From contig NZ_NWSV01000005.1 of NCBI RefSeq assembly GCF_002531935.1, forward strand, positions 248,001 through 312,000: 64,000 nt of DNA, written 5' to 3'. The DNA comes from Rhizobium chutanense. GTDB taxonomy: Bacteria > Pseudomonadota > Alphaproteobacteria > Rhizobiales > Rhizobiaceae. Made by a program: the position numbers and the translations under genes. The stretch's first letter is position 1. Every line of letters begins with the position of its first letter. Below, piece by piece: positions 1 to 7,902 of this stretch. Below the pieces are notes generated by a model. That model ran no database searches and was not told the DNA's origin. It worked only from the letters and a program-made list of their open reading frames with translations.

Positions 1-684
1 GCGGACGGGAATGCCGTTGAGGGCGGCGGCCTTGGGATTGGCGCCGATGGCATAGAGATAACGGCCGATCGGCAGGTATTCGAGGACGATCCACATGCAG
101 ATGGCAATCAAGAGCACGTAGAAGCCGGTGATCGGCAGGCCGAACAGCATGGTGCCGTTCAGCGCGTAGAACCCTTCAGGCAGGACGCCGACCACCTGTC
201 GCCCGCCGGTATGCCAGAGGGCAAGCGCGTAGAGGACCGTCCCGGTGCCGAGCGTCGCAATGAAACTGTCGATCTTGGCGACCTCGACCAAAAGGCCGTT
301 GATGAAGCCGGTGAGAACGCCGAGCGCGAGAACGATCAGGACCGCGACCGGCCAGGGCAGGCCGTAGACCGTCTGCAGGCTGATGGCGAGAATGTGCCAG
401 AGCACGATGCCGTAACCCACGGTCAGGTCGATGCGGCCCGAGGCCATCGGGATCATCGCGGCCAGCGACAGAAGCGCGATGATCGCCTTGTCGGAGACGA
501 TCGAGCGGACATTCAACACGGTCGGAAACGTATCGGGCAGCAGGATCGAGAAGAGCACGATCAGCCCGAGGGTCAGGATCACCAGCCCGTAAACCGGGAT
601 CAGGCGTCCGATCTTCTGGCCGGTGGACAGGCCGGCCATTTCGCTCTTGGTCGGCTCCAGCGCGGTGGATTCAATGGATTGCAT
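1..684 (-). CDS. Sugar ABC transporter permease, RbsC type (3' end outside window)
   Basis: Inner-membrane permease of a ribose-type sugar importer. Only the first 228 codons lie in the window; the frame is open to base 1. After a cytoplasmic N-terminus of about 33 residues come hydrophobic segments, then the family-typical loop YAIGANPKAAALNGI near residues 209-224. The ATG at 684-682 lies 18 bp after the stop of the ATPase gene on the same strand, so the two are cotranscribed. The missing part and the periplasmic binding protein should lie beyond the left edge. Substrate is not readable from the permease; the neighbouring gluconate/idonate genes suggest a sugar acid or a sugar feeding into it. 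Confidence 0.9.
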   Translation of the reverse strand, partial: MQSIESTALEPTKSEMAGLSTGQKIGRLIPVYGLVILTLGLIVLFSILLPDTFPTVLNVRSIVSDKAIIALLSLAAMIPMASGRIDLTVGYGIVLWHILAISLQTVYGLPWPVAVLIVLALGVLTGFINGLLVEVAKIDSFIATLGTGTVLYALALWHTGGRQVVGVLPEGFYALNGTMLFGLPITGFYVLLIAICMWIVLEYLPIGRYLYAIGANPKAAALNGIPVR

Positions 685-702
685 GGCTGTTCTCCCGATG
701 GC

Positions 703-2199
703 TCAAGCAGCTTCCGATGCGGATGCGGCCGTTATCACCGCCTCCGTCGTCAGGGCGCTTCCAGTCAGTTCGCTGACGATTTTGCCGCGCGAGAAAACCA
801 GCGCGCGGTGGCAGATATGGGCGATTTCCTCGAAGTCGGTCGACACCACGACGACCGCGAGACCGGCTTCCAGTGCCTGGGTGATCAGACGGTAGATCTC
901 CGCACGCGCGCCGATATCGACGCCGGCGGTCGGATCTTCGGCGATCAGCAGTTTGCGGCCGGTCGCCAGCCAGCGGCCGACGACCACTTTCTGCTGATTG
1001 CCGCCCGACAGGGCCTCGACAGGCAGGTCCGGGTCGTTCGGCCTGAGGCCGACGGTATGGCCGATCGCATGGGCAAGATCGGCTTCGCCGCGCGGCGACA
1101 GGAAGGACAACAGCCCACGTCCGACGGCACCCGGATTGAGGTAGGTATTTTCGCGAATGGAAAGCGACAGCGCCACGGATTCTTCCGTCCGGTCACGGGC
1201 GATCAGGCCGATGCCCGACGCCATCGCCCGCAGCGGGCTCGAAAGGTCCGGTGCCCGGTCATGCAGCAGAACCGAGCCGTTGAAGGGCTCGCAGCCGAAC
1301 AGCGCCCGGCCGATGCGTTCCTGGCCCGCGCCGCGCAGTCCGGCAAGACCGAGCAGTTCGCCCTCCCTTATATCGAAGGATATCGGGCTCGTGCCGGCGC
1401 AGACCAGGTCGCGCACCTTGACGATCGCCTTGCCGGGCTTGATCTCGGTCTTCGAAAAAAGACTGTCGCCGCTGCGGCCGATGATCATCGTCACCAGTTC
1501 GTCAGGCGTGGTCTCGCTGACGGGCTTCTGTCCGACCATGCATCCGTCGCGAAGCACAGCGACGCGATCGGCGATGCGGAAGATCTCATCCAGCCTGTGG
1601 GAGACGTAGATCATGCCGACGCCGCGCTCCTTCAGCGGGCGGATCGCATTGAACAGCCGATCGACTTCGTCGGCGGGCAGGCTCGCGGTCGGCTCGTCGA
1701 GCACCAGAACGTCGGCTTCGACGGCAAGCGCGCGGGCAATGGCGACGAGCGATTTTTCGGTGCGCGACAGGGCCGAGACCCGCGTCGTCGGATCGAAGTC
1801 GCAGCCGACCAGTTTCAGGGCTTCCTTGGCGCGGGCCTGCGTCCTGTTCCAGTCGATCAGGCCGCGCCGCATCGAGAAGCCCTGCGACAGGCCCATATTC
1901 TCGCCGACCGTCATCCACTCGATCAAGCCGAGATCCTGATGGATGAAGGCGACCGGCTGCCGCTCGTTCGGCTTCGGCGGGCGATGGTGATAGCTCTGGC
2001 CACGAAACAGGATGTCGCCATGATCGGGCTTGTAGATGCCGGCCAGCGTCTTGATGAGGGTCGATTTCCCGGCGCCGTTTTCGCCGAGCAGCGCCAGGAT
2101 CTCGCCCTCGCGCAGGTCGATCGAGACGTCACGCAGCGCCTGCGTGCCGCCGAAGCTTTTGGTGATCGATTGGAACTCCAGCAGTCTCTTGGCTTCCAC
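703..2199 (-). CDS. Sugar ABC transporter ATP-binding protein, RbsA type
   Basis: Cytoplasmic ATPase with two fused nucleotide-binding domains (498 aa, RbsA size). Domain 1 has Walker A GENGAGKS (39-46) and Walker B VLVLDEPTASL; its signature is degenerate (LSRTEKS). Domain 2 has the reduced P-loop typical of this family (GLRGAGQ), an intact LSGGNQQK signature and AEDPTAGVD where LDEPT is more common. I chose the GTG at 2199 because GGGAGGAG sits 5 bp before it; an in-frame ATG at 2232 lacks a good ribosome binding site and lies next to the operator at 2239-2254. First gene of the rbsA-rbsC transcription unit. Confidence 0.9.
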   Translation of the reverse strand: MEAKRLLEFQSITKSFGGTQALRDVSIDLREGEILALLGENGAGKSTLIKTLAGIYKPDHGDILFRGQSYHHRPPKPNERQPVAFIHQDLGLIEWMTVGENMGLSQGFSMRRGLIDWNRTQARAKEALKLVGCDFDPTTRVSALSRTEKSLVAIARALAVEADVLVLDEPTASLPADEVDRLFNAIRPLKERGVGMIYVSHRLDEIFRIADRVAVLRDGCMVGQKPVSETTPDELVTMIIGRSGDSLFSKTEIKPGKAIVKVRDLVCAGTSPISFDIREGELLGLAGLRGAGQERIGRALFGCEPFNGSVLLHDRAPDLSSPLRAMASGIGLIARDRTEESVALSLSIRENTYLNPGAVGRGLLSFLSPRGEADLAHAIGHTVGLRPNDPDLPVEALSGGNQQKVVVGRWLATGRKLLIAEDPTAGVDIGARAEIYRLITQALEAGLAVVVVSTDFEEIAHICHRALVFSRGKIVSELTGSALTTEAVITAASASEAA

Positions 2200-2238
2200 T
2201 GTGGCTCCTCCCAAAGCTGCAGCTGACGTCATGAAGGG

Positions 2239-2254
2239 ATGTTATCGATAACAT
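2239..2254. promoter_or_regulatory. GntR/LacI-type operator, perfect palindrome
   Basis: ATGTTATCGATAACAT, a perfect 16-bp palindrome. The identical sequence recurs at 4609-4624, with variants at 7773-7788 and 7868-7883, all beside sugar-acid genes and the LacI-family regulator gene. It closely resembles the operator of the enteric gluconate repressor GntR. Placed 40 bp upstream of the ABC ATPase start. Confidence 0.85.
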
Positions 2255-2305
2255 TCCACAGTAGTCAAGCGGAAAATAGCAATCTCCAACGCCTGAAATT
2301 TGACG

Positions 2306-3199
2306 TCAGTCGGCATTAAATCCGTCGAGCAGACGCATCATCTCGGCAGAGTCCTTCGGCCCAAGGCCGGCAGCGCAGAGCACGCGATGAATCTCCACCA
2401 CCGCGCCCGTCATCGGCAGCGGCGTTTTCGTCTTCAGCGCAAAGGCCTGAAGCGAGTCCAGATCCTTCAGCATGTTGTCGATCCTGCCGGTCGGCTGGAA
2501 ATCCCGGGCGGCGAATTTCGCCATGAATTCCTGCAATATCCGGCTGTCCGCCCTGCCGCCGGCAAGGGCGGCCGGAATGGCGGAGGGATCGACACCGCCG
2601 GCTTCCGCCAGTTTGACGGCTTCAGCGACCGCCTGGAACAGCACGGCGCAGAACAGCTGATTGATCAGCTTGGTGGTCTGGCCGGCGCCGGAGCCACCCA
2701 TCAGCGTATAATTGGCGGCAAGATGCCGCATCACCACCCGCGCCCGTTCGAAATCCTCGGGGCTGCCGCCGGCCATGATCGTCAGCTTTCCGCCGAGCGC
2801 GCCGGGCACGCCGCCCGAAAGCGGGCAATCCACCCAGGCCATGCCCGTTTCCCCACGCAGCCGCTTCGCCATGTCGGCGGTCTCGGCCGGGTCGATCGAG
2901 GACATGTCGATCAGCAGCTTGCCGGCGTTCGCCGCCGCCGCAACGCCCTTCTCGCCGAAGACGACGGCGCGGACGATGTTTGCGTGATTGAGGCTGAGCA
3001 CGCAGAATTGCGACCGCGAGACCGCATCCTCCACCGAAGCGGCCGCGCGGGCGCCCTTGGCCGCCAATGCCGCGACCTTTTCAACATCGAGATCGAAGAC
3101 CGATACTTTGTGGCCAGTCTCGATCAATCGCGTGACGATCGCCGCTCCCATGATGCCCGCGCCGATGACGGCGACATCTGCTCTGTAGTCATCCTGCAT
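2306..3199 (-). CDS. NAD(P)-dependent oxidoreductase, 3-hydroxyisobutyrate dehydrogenase family
   Basis: A 297-aa beta-hydroxyacid dehydrogenase. The N-terminal Rossmann fold starts with VIGAGIMGAAI (about 10-20). The substrate loop DCPLSGGVPGALGG corresponds to the family DxPxSGG motif, and the catalytic lysine is in GQTTKLINQL. The family includes tartronate semialdehyde reductase, L-threonate dehydrogenase and 3-hydroxyisobutyrate dehydrogenase; sequence alone does not choose. It overlaps the gluconokinase stop by 11 bp and is third in the SDR-gntK-dehydrogenase unit, so a role in sugar-acid oxidation or reduction is likely (inference). Confidence 0.85.
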   Translation of the reverse strand: MQDDYRADVAVIGAGIMGAAIVTRLIETGHKVSVFDLDVEKVAALAAKGARAAASVEDAVSRSQFCVLSLNHANIVRAVVFGEKGVAAAANAGKLLIDMSSIDPAETADMAKRLRGETGMAWVDCPLSGGVPGALGGKLTIMAGGSPEDFERARVVMRHLAANYTLMGGSGAGQTTKLINQLFCAVLFQAVAEAVKLAEAGGVDPSAIPAALAGGRADSRILQEFMAKFAARDFQPTGRIDNMLKDLDSLQAFALKTKTPLPMTGAVVEIHRVLCAAGLGPKDSAEMMRLLDGFNAD

Positions 3200-3743
3200 G
3201 AAACCCTCCCTTGACGGCGGCGCCTCTCAGCCCCTCACAAGCCAGCGCCACCATATCATCCAAAGCACCATCGATCGCCACCGTCACGACACCGGGCTCA
3301 CCGGTCGGCGGCTCCAGCGTCTGCAGCTGGCTGTCGAGCAGCGAGGCCGGCATGAAATGGCCCTGACGTGCCTGCATCCGCGACAGCAGAAGCTTGCGCG
3401 ATCCGTCGAGGAAAACGAAGGCCAGGCGCCCGCCCGCCGCCTGCCTCAGCCTGTCGCGATAGCTTTTTTTCAGCGCGGAGCAGGAAACCACCAGCCCTTG
3501 CGACGCCTTTTGCGCCGCCCTTATTTCCTCGCCGATCCGGTCGAGCCAGGGCAGGCGGTCATCGTCGGTGAGCGGGATGCCCTTGGCCATCTTCTCGACA
3601 TTGGCAGCCGGGTGGAGTTGGTCGCCTTCCAGGAACGGCATGCCGTTTTGCGCGGCGACGCGTTCTCCAACGGAGGATTTGCCGCAGCCGCTGACGCCCA
3701 TGACAACGACGGCCAGGGGCAGTGCCTTTTTCTCGAGGTTCAT
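3189..3743 (-). CDS. gntK: Gluconokinase
   Basis: Phosphorylates D-gluconate to 6-phosphogluconate, entering the Entner-Doudoroff or pentose phosphate route. The protein (184 aa) has P-loop GVSGCGKS (16-23), the family stretch EGDQLHPAANVEKM and SCSALKKSYRDRLR, all typical of GntK/IdnK. Two tandem ATGs (3746 and 3743) follow GGAGG; 3743 gives 7-bp spacing and was taken. A longer open frame upstream lies inside the SDR gene and is not used. It sits 13 bp after the SDR stop and overlaps the next dehydrogenase, so it is translationally embedded in the operon. Confidence 0.92.
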   Translation of the reverse strand: MNLEKKALPLAVVVMGVSGCGKSSVGERVAAQNGMPFLEGDQLHPAANVEKMAKGIPLTDDDRLPWLDRIGEEIRAAQKASQGLVVSCSALKKSYRDRLRQAAGGRLAFVFLDGSRKLLLSRMQARQGHFMPASLLDSQLQTLEPPTGEPGVVTVAIDGALDDMVALACEGLRGAAVKGGFHAG

Positions 3744-3756
3744 CATCTCACCTCCG

Positions 3757-4521
3757 TTAGAGGCAGGTCGTGATGCCGCCGTCGACATAGAGCGTATGGC
3801 CGTTGATGAAGGACGAACCGCGCCCCGACAGGAAAACGGCAGCACCCACCAGTTCCTCGACATTGCCCCAGCGGCCGGCCGGCGTCCGCTTTTCGAGCCA
3901 GGACGAGAATTCGGGATTGTCGACGAGCGCCTGGTTGAGCGGCGTCTTGAAATAGCCCGGCGCGATCGCGTTGATCTGCAGGCCGTGCTTGGCCCAGTCG
4001 GCGCACATGCCGCGGGTCAGATTGCGCACCGCGCCCTTGGTCGCCGTGTAGGGGGCAATGCCGGGACGGGCCAGTTCGCTCTGAACCGAGGCGATGTTGA
4101 TGATCTTGCCCTGGCCGCGGGCGATCATGGCTTTGGCGGCCGCCTGGCCGACGTAAAACACGCTGGAAATATTGGTGGTCAGCAGCAGTTCCCATTTGTC
4201 CGCCGGGAAGTCTTCCAGCGGCGTGCGGAACTGCATGCCGGCATTGTTGATCAGGATATCGAGCGGACCGATATCGGCCTCGATCGCGGCGATCCCCTGC
4301 GCGGCAGCGTCCTTGCTGGTCACGTCGAAGATGGCCGCATGGGCAGACAGGCCTTGAGCCTTGAGGCTTTCGACTGCGCGTTTGACGCTTTCGGGCGTGC
4401 GGCCGTTGATGACGACCTCGGCGCCATGCTGCGCCAGGCCCTCGGCCAGTGCATAACCGATCCCCTGGCTCGAGCCGGTGATCAGGGCAAGCTGCCCGGT
4501 CAGATCAAACAGGTTCTTCAT
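3757..4521 (-). CDS. SDR oxidoreductase, gluconate 5-dehydrogenase type
   Basis: Short-chain dehydrogenase (254 aa) that most resembles IdnO/Gno, interconverting 5-ketogluconate and gluconate. It has cofactor motif TGSSQGIG (15-22), NNAG, catalytic Ser in NIASVQ and Tyr/Lys in YTATK, and the C-terminal VDGG typical of classical SDRs. Start ATG at 4521 has GGAGGAG 8 bp upstream; an in-frame GTG at 4530 is less well placed. First gene of the leftward operon, 88 bp from the operator at 4609-4624 shared with the rightward hydroxyacid dehydrogenase gene. With gntK and the idonate dehydrogenase it completes L-idonate to 6-phosphogluconate. Confidence 0.87.
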   Translation of the reverse strand: MKNLFDLTGQLALITGSSQGIGYALAEGLAQHGAEVVINGRTPESVKRAVESLKAQGLSAHAAIFDVTSKDAAAQGIAAIEADIGPLDILINNAGMQFRTPLEDFPADKWELLLTTNISSVFYVGQAAAKAMIARGQGKIINIASVQSELARPGIAPYTATKGAVRNLTRGMCADWAKHGLQINAIAPGYFKTPLNQALVDNPEFSSWLEKRTPAGRWGNVEELVGAAVFLSGRGSSFINGHTLYVDGGITTCL

Positions 4522-4608
4522 GCAAATCACTCCTCCGGTGTCGCTGTGAATGACGGCTTATACCGCCACTTGCGGTGAAACTCACTTGACATCCCTTTCT
4601 CGGATTAT

Positions 4609-4624
4609 ATGTTATCGATAACAT
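4609..4624. promoter_or_regulatory. GntR/LacI-type operator in divergent promoter region
   Basis: ATGTTATCGATAACAT, identical to the site at 2239-2254, centred between the divergent SDR (start 4521) and hydroxyacid dehydrogenase (start 4657) genes. One repressor dimer here could control both operons. It lies only 32 bp before the rightward start. Confidence 0.85.
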
Positions 4625-4656
4625 AATCAACAGCCAAAATGCGGGATGGAGACGAA

Positions 4657-5598
4657 ATGCCTGACGTAGAAATCTTGATGGCCGGGGCCTATCCGGAATG
4701 GGACATGGTGGATCTGGAGGCGACCTACCGCGTCCACCGCCTGTGGGAAGCCGCCGATCGGCAGGAACTGATTTCGAAAGTCGGCAGCAATATCCGCGCC
4801 ATCGCGACGCGCGGCGAACTCGGCGCCTCCGCCGATCTGATGAAGCAATTGCCGAAGCTGGAGGTCGTCTCCTGTTACGGCGTCGGCACCGACGCCATCG
4901 ACTTGTCCTACGCCCGCGCCAACGGCATTCGCGTGACGAATACGCCTGACGTGCTGACCGAAGACGTCGCCGATATCGCCATCGGACTGCTGCTTTCCAC
5001 GGCGCGCCAGATTCCGCAGGCCGACGTTTTCGTCCGCACCGGCCAGTGGGGCAACGTTCCCATGCCGCTGGTGACGCGGGTTTCGGGCAAGAAGGTCGGG
5101 ATCGTCGGCATGGGGCGGATCGGCAAGGCGATCGCCAGGCGGGCTGCCGCTTTCGGCTGCGACATCTCTTATTTCGCCCGCAATAGGGACCAGGATGTCG
5201 CCTATGGTTATGAAGCCAATCTGGTCGCGCTTGCCAATTGGGCCGACTTCCTGATCGTCATCGTTCCCGGAGGGGCCGCGACCACGAAGATCATCAACGC
5301 CGAGGTGCTTGAAGCACTCGGTCCTGAAGGCATGCTGATCAATGTTTCGCGAGGAACGACCGTCGACGAGGAGGCACTGATCGCAGCGCTTCAGAACCGC
5401 ACCATCCAGGCCGCAGGCCTTGACGTTTTCCTCAACGAGCCGAAAATCGATGCGCGCTTCCTGACGCTGCCAAACGTCGTGCTGCAGCCCCACCACGGCT
5501 CCGGCACCATCGAAACCCGCAAGGCCATGGGTAAACTGGTCAGAGACAATCTCGCCGCGCATTTTGCCGGTCGCGCGCTTCCGACTCCGGTCGTATGA
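4657..5598 (+). CDS. D-isomer-specific 2-hydroxyacid dehydrogenase (2-ketogluconate/glyoxylate reductase-like)
   Basis: A 313-aa NAD(P)-dependent dehydrogenase of the GhrB/2-ketogluconate reductase group. It has the nucleotide-binding motif VGIVGMGRIGKAIA, catalytic Arg in NVSRGTTVDEEAL, Glu in DVFLNEP and His in LQPHHGS. ATG 4657 was chosen over 4639 because GGAG lies at a suitable distance. It is the first gene after the divergent operator and is followed by the idonate dehydrogenase gene 10 bp downstream. In this context it may reduce a keto-sugar acid such as 2-ketogluconate or 2,5-diketogluconate (inference); glyoxylate or hydroxypyruvate reduction is the alternative. Confidence 0.85.
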   Translation: MPDVEILMAGAYPEWDMVDLEATYRVHRLWEAADRQELISKVGSNIRAIATRGELGASADLMKQLPKLEVVSCYGVGTDAIDLSYARANGIRVTNTPDVLTEDVADIAIGLLLSTARQIPQADVFVRTGQWGNVPMPLVTRVSGKKVGIVGMGRIGKAIARRAAAFGCDISYFARNRDQDVAYGYEANLVALANWADFLIVIVPGGAATTKIINAEVLEALGPEGMLINVSRGTTVDEEALIAALQNRTIQAAGLDVFLNEPKIDARFLTLPNVVLQPHHGSGTIETRKAMGKLVRDNLAAHFAGRALPTPVV

Positions 5599-5608
5599 GG
5601 ATCCCGAT

Positions 5609-6640
5609 ATGAAAGCCATCGTCATTCACGCCGCCAAGGATCTCAGGGTCGAAGAGCGCGAGCCGGAGGTTGCGGGAGCTGGGCAGGTGGAGATATCGAT
5701 CGAAGCCGGCGGCATCTGCGGCTCCGACCTGCATTATTACAATCATGGCGGCTTCGGCACCGTTCGTCTGCGCGAACCGATGATCCTCGGCCACGAGATC
5801 GCCGGCACGGTCAAGGCGCTAGGTGCCGGCGTGAGCGATCTTGCCGTTGGAGACCGCGTTGCGGTTTCCCCGAGCCGGCCGTGCAGCCATTGCCAATATT
5901 GCCTGAAGGGACAGCAGAACCACTGCTTGAACATGCGGTTCTACGGCAGCGCCATGCCGATGCCGCATATCCAGGGCGGTTTTCGCCAGCGGCTGGTGGC
6001 GGAGCGCTGGCAATGCCACAAGGTCGCCGACAGCATTTCCATTCATGAGGCTGCCTTCGCCGAACCCTTTGCCGTGACGCTGCATGCGGCAAGCCGCGCC
6101 GGATCGCTGCTCGGAAAACGAGTGCTCGTCACCGGCTGCGGTCCCATCGGCATGCTGGCGATCGTGGCGGCGCGCGTTCTCGGCGCCCGCGAAATCGTCG
6201 CGACCGATGTGACCGACAGCGTTCTGGCGATCGCCCGCACCAGCGGCGCCGATCGCACGATCAATGTTGCCACGCATGCTGCAGACCTTGCCGCTTACGG
6301 CGCCGACAAGGGATATTTCGACGTCATGTTCGAGGCGTCGGGCAATGAGCGGGCCGTGCGCGCCGGCCTTGAGGTGCTGAAGCCCCGTGCCGTGCTCGTG
6401 CAGCTCGGCCTTGGCGGCGATGTCTCCATCCCGCAGAACATGATCGTTGCCAAGGAAATCGAGATGCGCGGAACATTCCGCTTTCACGAAGAGTTCGGGC
6501 TCGCCGTCGAACTGATCAATGCGCGCCGTGTCGATCTGAAACCGCTGCTGACAGGCGTCTTCGGGATCGACGAGGCTGTCGCCGCCTTCGAACTGGCCAG
6601 CGACCGCAGCAAGTCGATGAAGGTGCAGATCGCCTTCTGA
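5609..6640 (+). CDS. idnD: Zinc-dependent alcohol dehydrogenase, L-idonate 5-dehydrogenase type
   Basis: Medium-chain dehydrogenase of 343 aa, the same length as E. coli IdnD, which oxidises L-idonate to 5-ketogluconate. It has the catalytic-zinc region GGICGSDLHYYNHGG and GHE, the four structural-zinc cysteines in CSHCQYCLKGQQNHC, and the cofactor motif TGCGPIGMLA. Start ATG at 5609 is preceded by GAGGA that overlaps the previous stop. The SDR gene across the divergent promoter supplies the next step. Sorbitol or xylitol dehydrogenase activity is the main alternative; the gluconate context favours idonate. Confidence 0.85.
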   Translation: MKAIVIHAAKDLRVEEREPEVAGAGQVEISIEAGGICGSDLHYYNHGGFGTVRLREPMILGHEIAGTVKALGAGVSDLAVGDRVAVSPSRPCSHCQYCLKGQQNHCLNMRFYGSAMPMPHIQGGFRQRLVAERWQCHKVADSISIHEAAFAEPFAVTLHAASRAGSLLGKRVLVTGCGPIGMLAIVAARVLGAREIVATDVTDSVLAIARTSGADRTINVATHAADLAAYGADKGYFDVMFEASGNERAVRAGLEVLKPRAVLVQLGLGGDVSIPQNMIVAKEIEMRGTFRFHEEFGLAVELINARRVDLKPLLTGVFGIDEAVAAFELASDRSKSMKVQIAF

Positions 6641-6652
6641 TATTGTCGCCGG

Positions 6653-7723
6653 CTATGAGGCGCCGCGATCCGTGCTTCCGCGCAGAACGACCCTGTAGCC
6701 CGTCAATGTGATCTCGTCGCCAGTCGCCTCGCCGCTGCCCTGCAGGGCATCGAGCAGGCGGGCGGCGGCCTGACGGCCGATGCCGTAACAGTCGACATTG
6801 ATGGTGGTGATGCTGGGATGACAGATCGACGAGATCTCGTAATCGCCGAAGCCGGCAATGGCGATATCACCCGGCACGCTCATTCCCCTGCGCTTGCATT
6901 CCATGATCGCGCCGAAGGCGGAAAGGTCGGAAACGCAAAGAACCACTTCGGTGTCCGGCCAGCGCTCCAGCAGACTCACGATCGCCTGGCCGCCCTGTTC
7001 CATGGTGATCGGCGGCACGCCGAAGGAAATCGCCCGGCCCGGTCCCAGGCCCAGTTCCTCGACGGTCTTCAGGAAACCGCTTCGCCGCTGGCTGCCGCGC
7101 GTATCGCGCGCCGTCGTTCCGCCGATATAGCCGAACTTCCGATAACCCTGGCCGGCGAGCGTCCGCACCAGCAGCGACATCGCCTCGCTGTTGGAAAAGC
7201 CCACGACATGGTTGATCGGCTCCTCCGGAAGCTCCCAGGTTTCCACCACCGGAATGCCGGCCTTGTCAAGCATGCGTCGGGCGCGGTCGGTGTGCGAACC
7301 GCCTGTCAGGATGATGCCTTCGGGGCGGCGGCGCAGCATCGCCTCGATCAGCTTTTCTTCTTTCTCGGCGGAATAGTCGGTATAGCCGAGAAGAAGCTGA
7401 AGGCCGGTATTCTCCAGTGCATCGGTAATACCGCGGGCGGTGTCGGAGAAATTCGAATTGTTGATGGAGGGCACCAGGGCCGCGATGAAGCCGCTGCGCC
7501 GCGAGGAAAGACTGCCGGCCGAAAGGTCGAGCACATAACCCAGCGCGTCGACCGCCTCCATGATGCGCTTGCGGGTCTCTTCGGAAACGCTGGCGTCCTG
7601 GCGAAAGGCGCGCGAAACAGTCATGGCCGAGACGCCGACATATTTGGCGACTTCAGCCATCGTCAGCTTCTGGGCGTCTCCTCCCTTGAGACGCTTATCT
7701 TTTGGCTCATCCTCGTTTTTCAC
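6653..7723 (-). CDS. LacI-family transcriptional repressor, GntR (gluconate) type
   Basis: Cytoplasmic regulator of about 356 aa. The N-terminal helix-turn-helix reads LTMAEVAKYVGVSAMTVSRAF and is followed by the hinge helix region and a periplasmic-binding-like ligand domain (from SGFIAALVPSINNSNF). It resembles GntR of enterics and pseudomonads, which responds to gluconate or 6-phosphogluconate. I chose GTG 7723 (GGAG 5 bp upstream); a longer frame from 7795 would run through the operator-like site at 7773-7788. It is convergent with idnD and divergent from the lactonase gene. The four operators in this region are its predicted targets, including its own promoter. Confidence 0.88.
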   Translation of the reverse strand: MKNEDEPKDKRLKGGDAQKLTMAEVAKYVGVSAMTVSRAFRQDASVSEETRKRIMEAVDALGYVLDLSAGSLSSRRSGFIAALVPSINNSNFSDTARGITDALENTGLQLLLGYTDYSAEKEEKLIEAMLRRRPEGIILTGGSHTDRARRMLDKAGIPVVETWELPEEPINHVVGFSNSEAMSLLVRTLAGQGYRKFGYIGGTTARDTRGSQRRSGFLKTVEELGLGPGRAISFGVPPITMEQGGQAIVSLLERWPDTEVVLCVSDLSAFGAIMECKRRGMSVPGDIAIAGFGDYEISSICHPSITTINVDCYGIGRQAAARLLDALQGSGEATGDEITLTGYRVVLRGSTDRGAS

Positions 7724-7772
7724 CGGCTCCGCTTTCAAACAGCTTCCGAGTTGGGCAAGTCGGGATACGATA

Positions 7773-7788
7773 AAGTTATCGCTATCAT
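7773..7788. promoter_or_regulatory. Variant GntR/LacI operator, probable autoregulatory site
   Basis: AAGTTATCGCTATCAT matches 13 of 16 bases of ATGTTATCGATAACAT. It lies 50 bp upstream of the chosen start of the LacI-family regulator gene, where autoregulation is common in this family. Confidence 0.6.
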
Positions 7789-7867
7789 CGCACAATCGAT
7801 ATTATTGCGGCAGTGCAGCGTTCCACAGTCCATCGATCTCTGTACGAAGACCGCAAAACAGGGCAAA

Positions 7868-7883
7868 GTGGTATCGATAACAA
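7868..7883. promoter_or_regulatory. Variant GntR/LacI operator before the lactonase gene
   Basis: GTGGTATCGATAACAA matches 13 of 16 bases of the consensus palindrome and keeps the core TATCGATA. It ends 19 bp before the SMP-30 lactonase ATG, so binding would block its expression. Together with 7773-7788 it frames the divergent promoter region. Confidence 0.65.
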
Positions 7884-7902
7884 TAAGGGATAAGGGAGCA
7901 TC

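Noticed and set aside
211..2226. Very long plus-strand open frame (671 codons) opposite the sugar ATPase gene
   Set aside because: High-GC antisense shadow: no family motif and composition dominated by Arg/Gln/Asp, while the minus strand encodes a clear RbsA-type ATPase.
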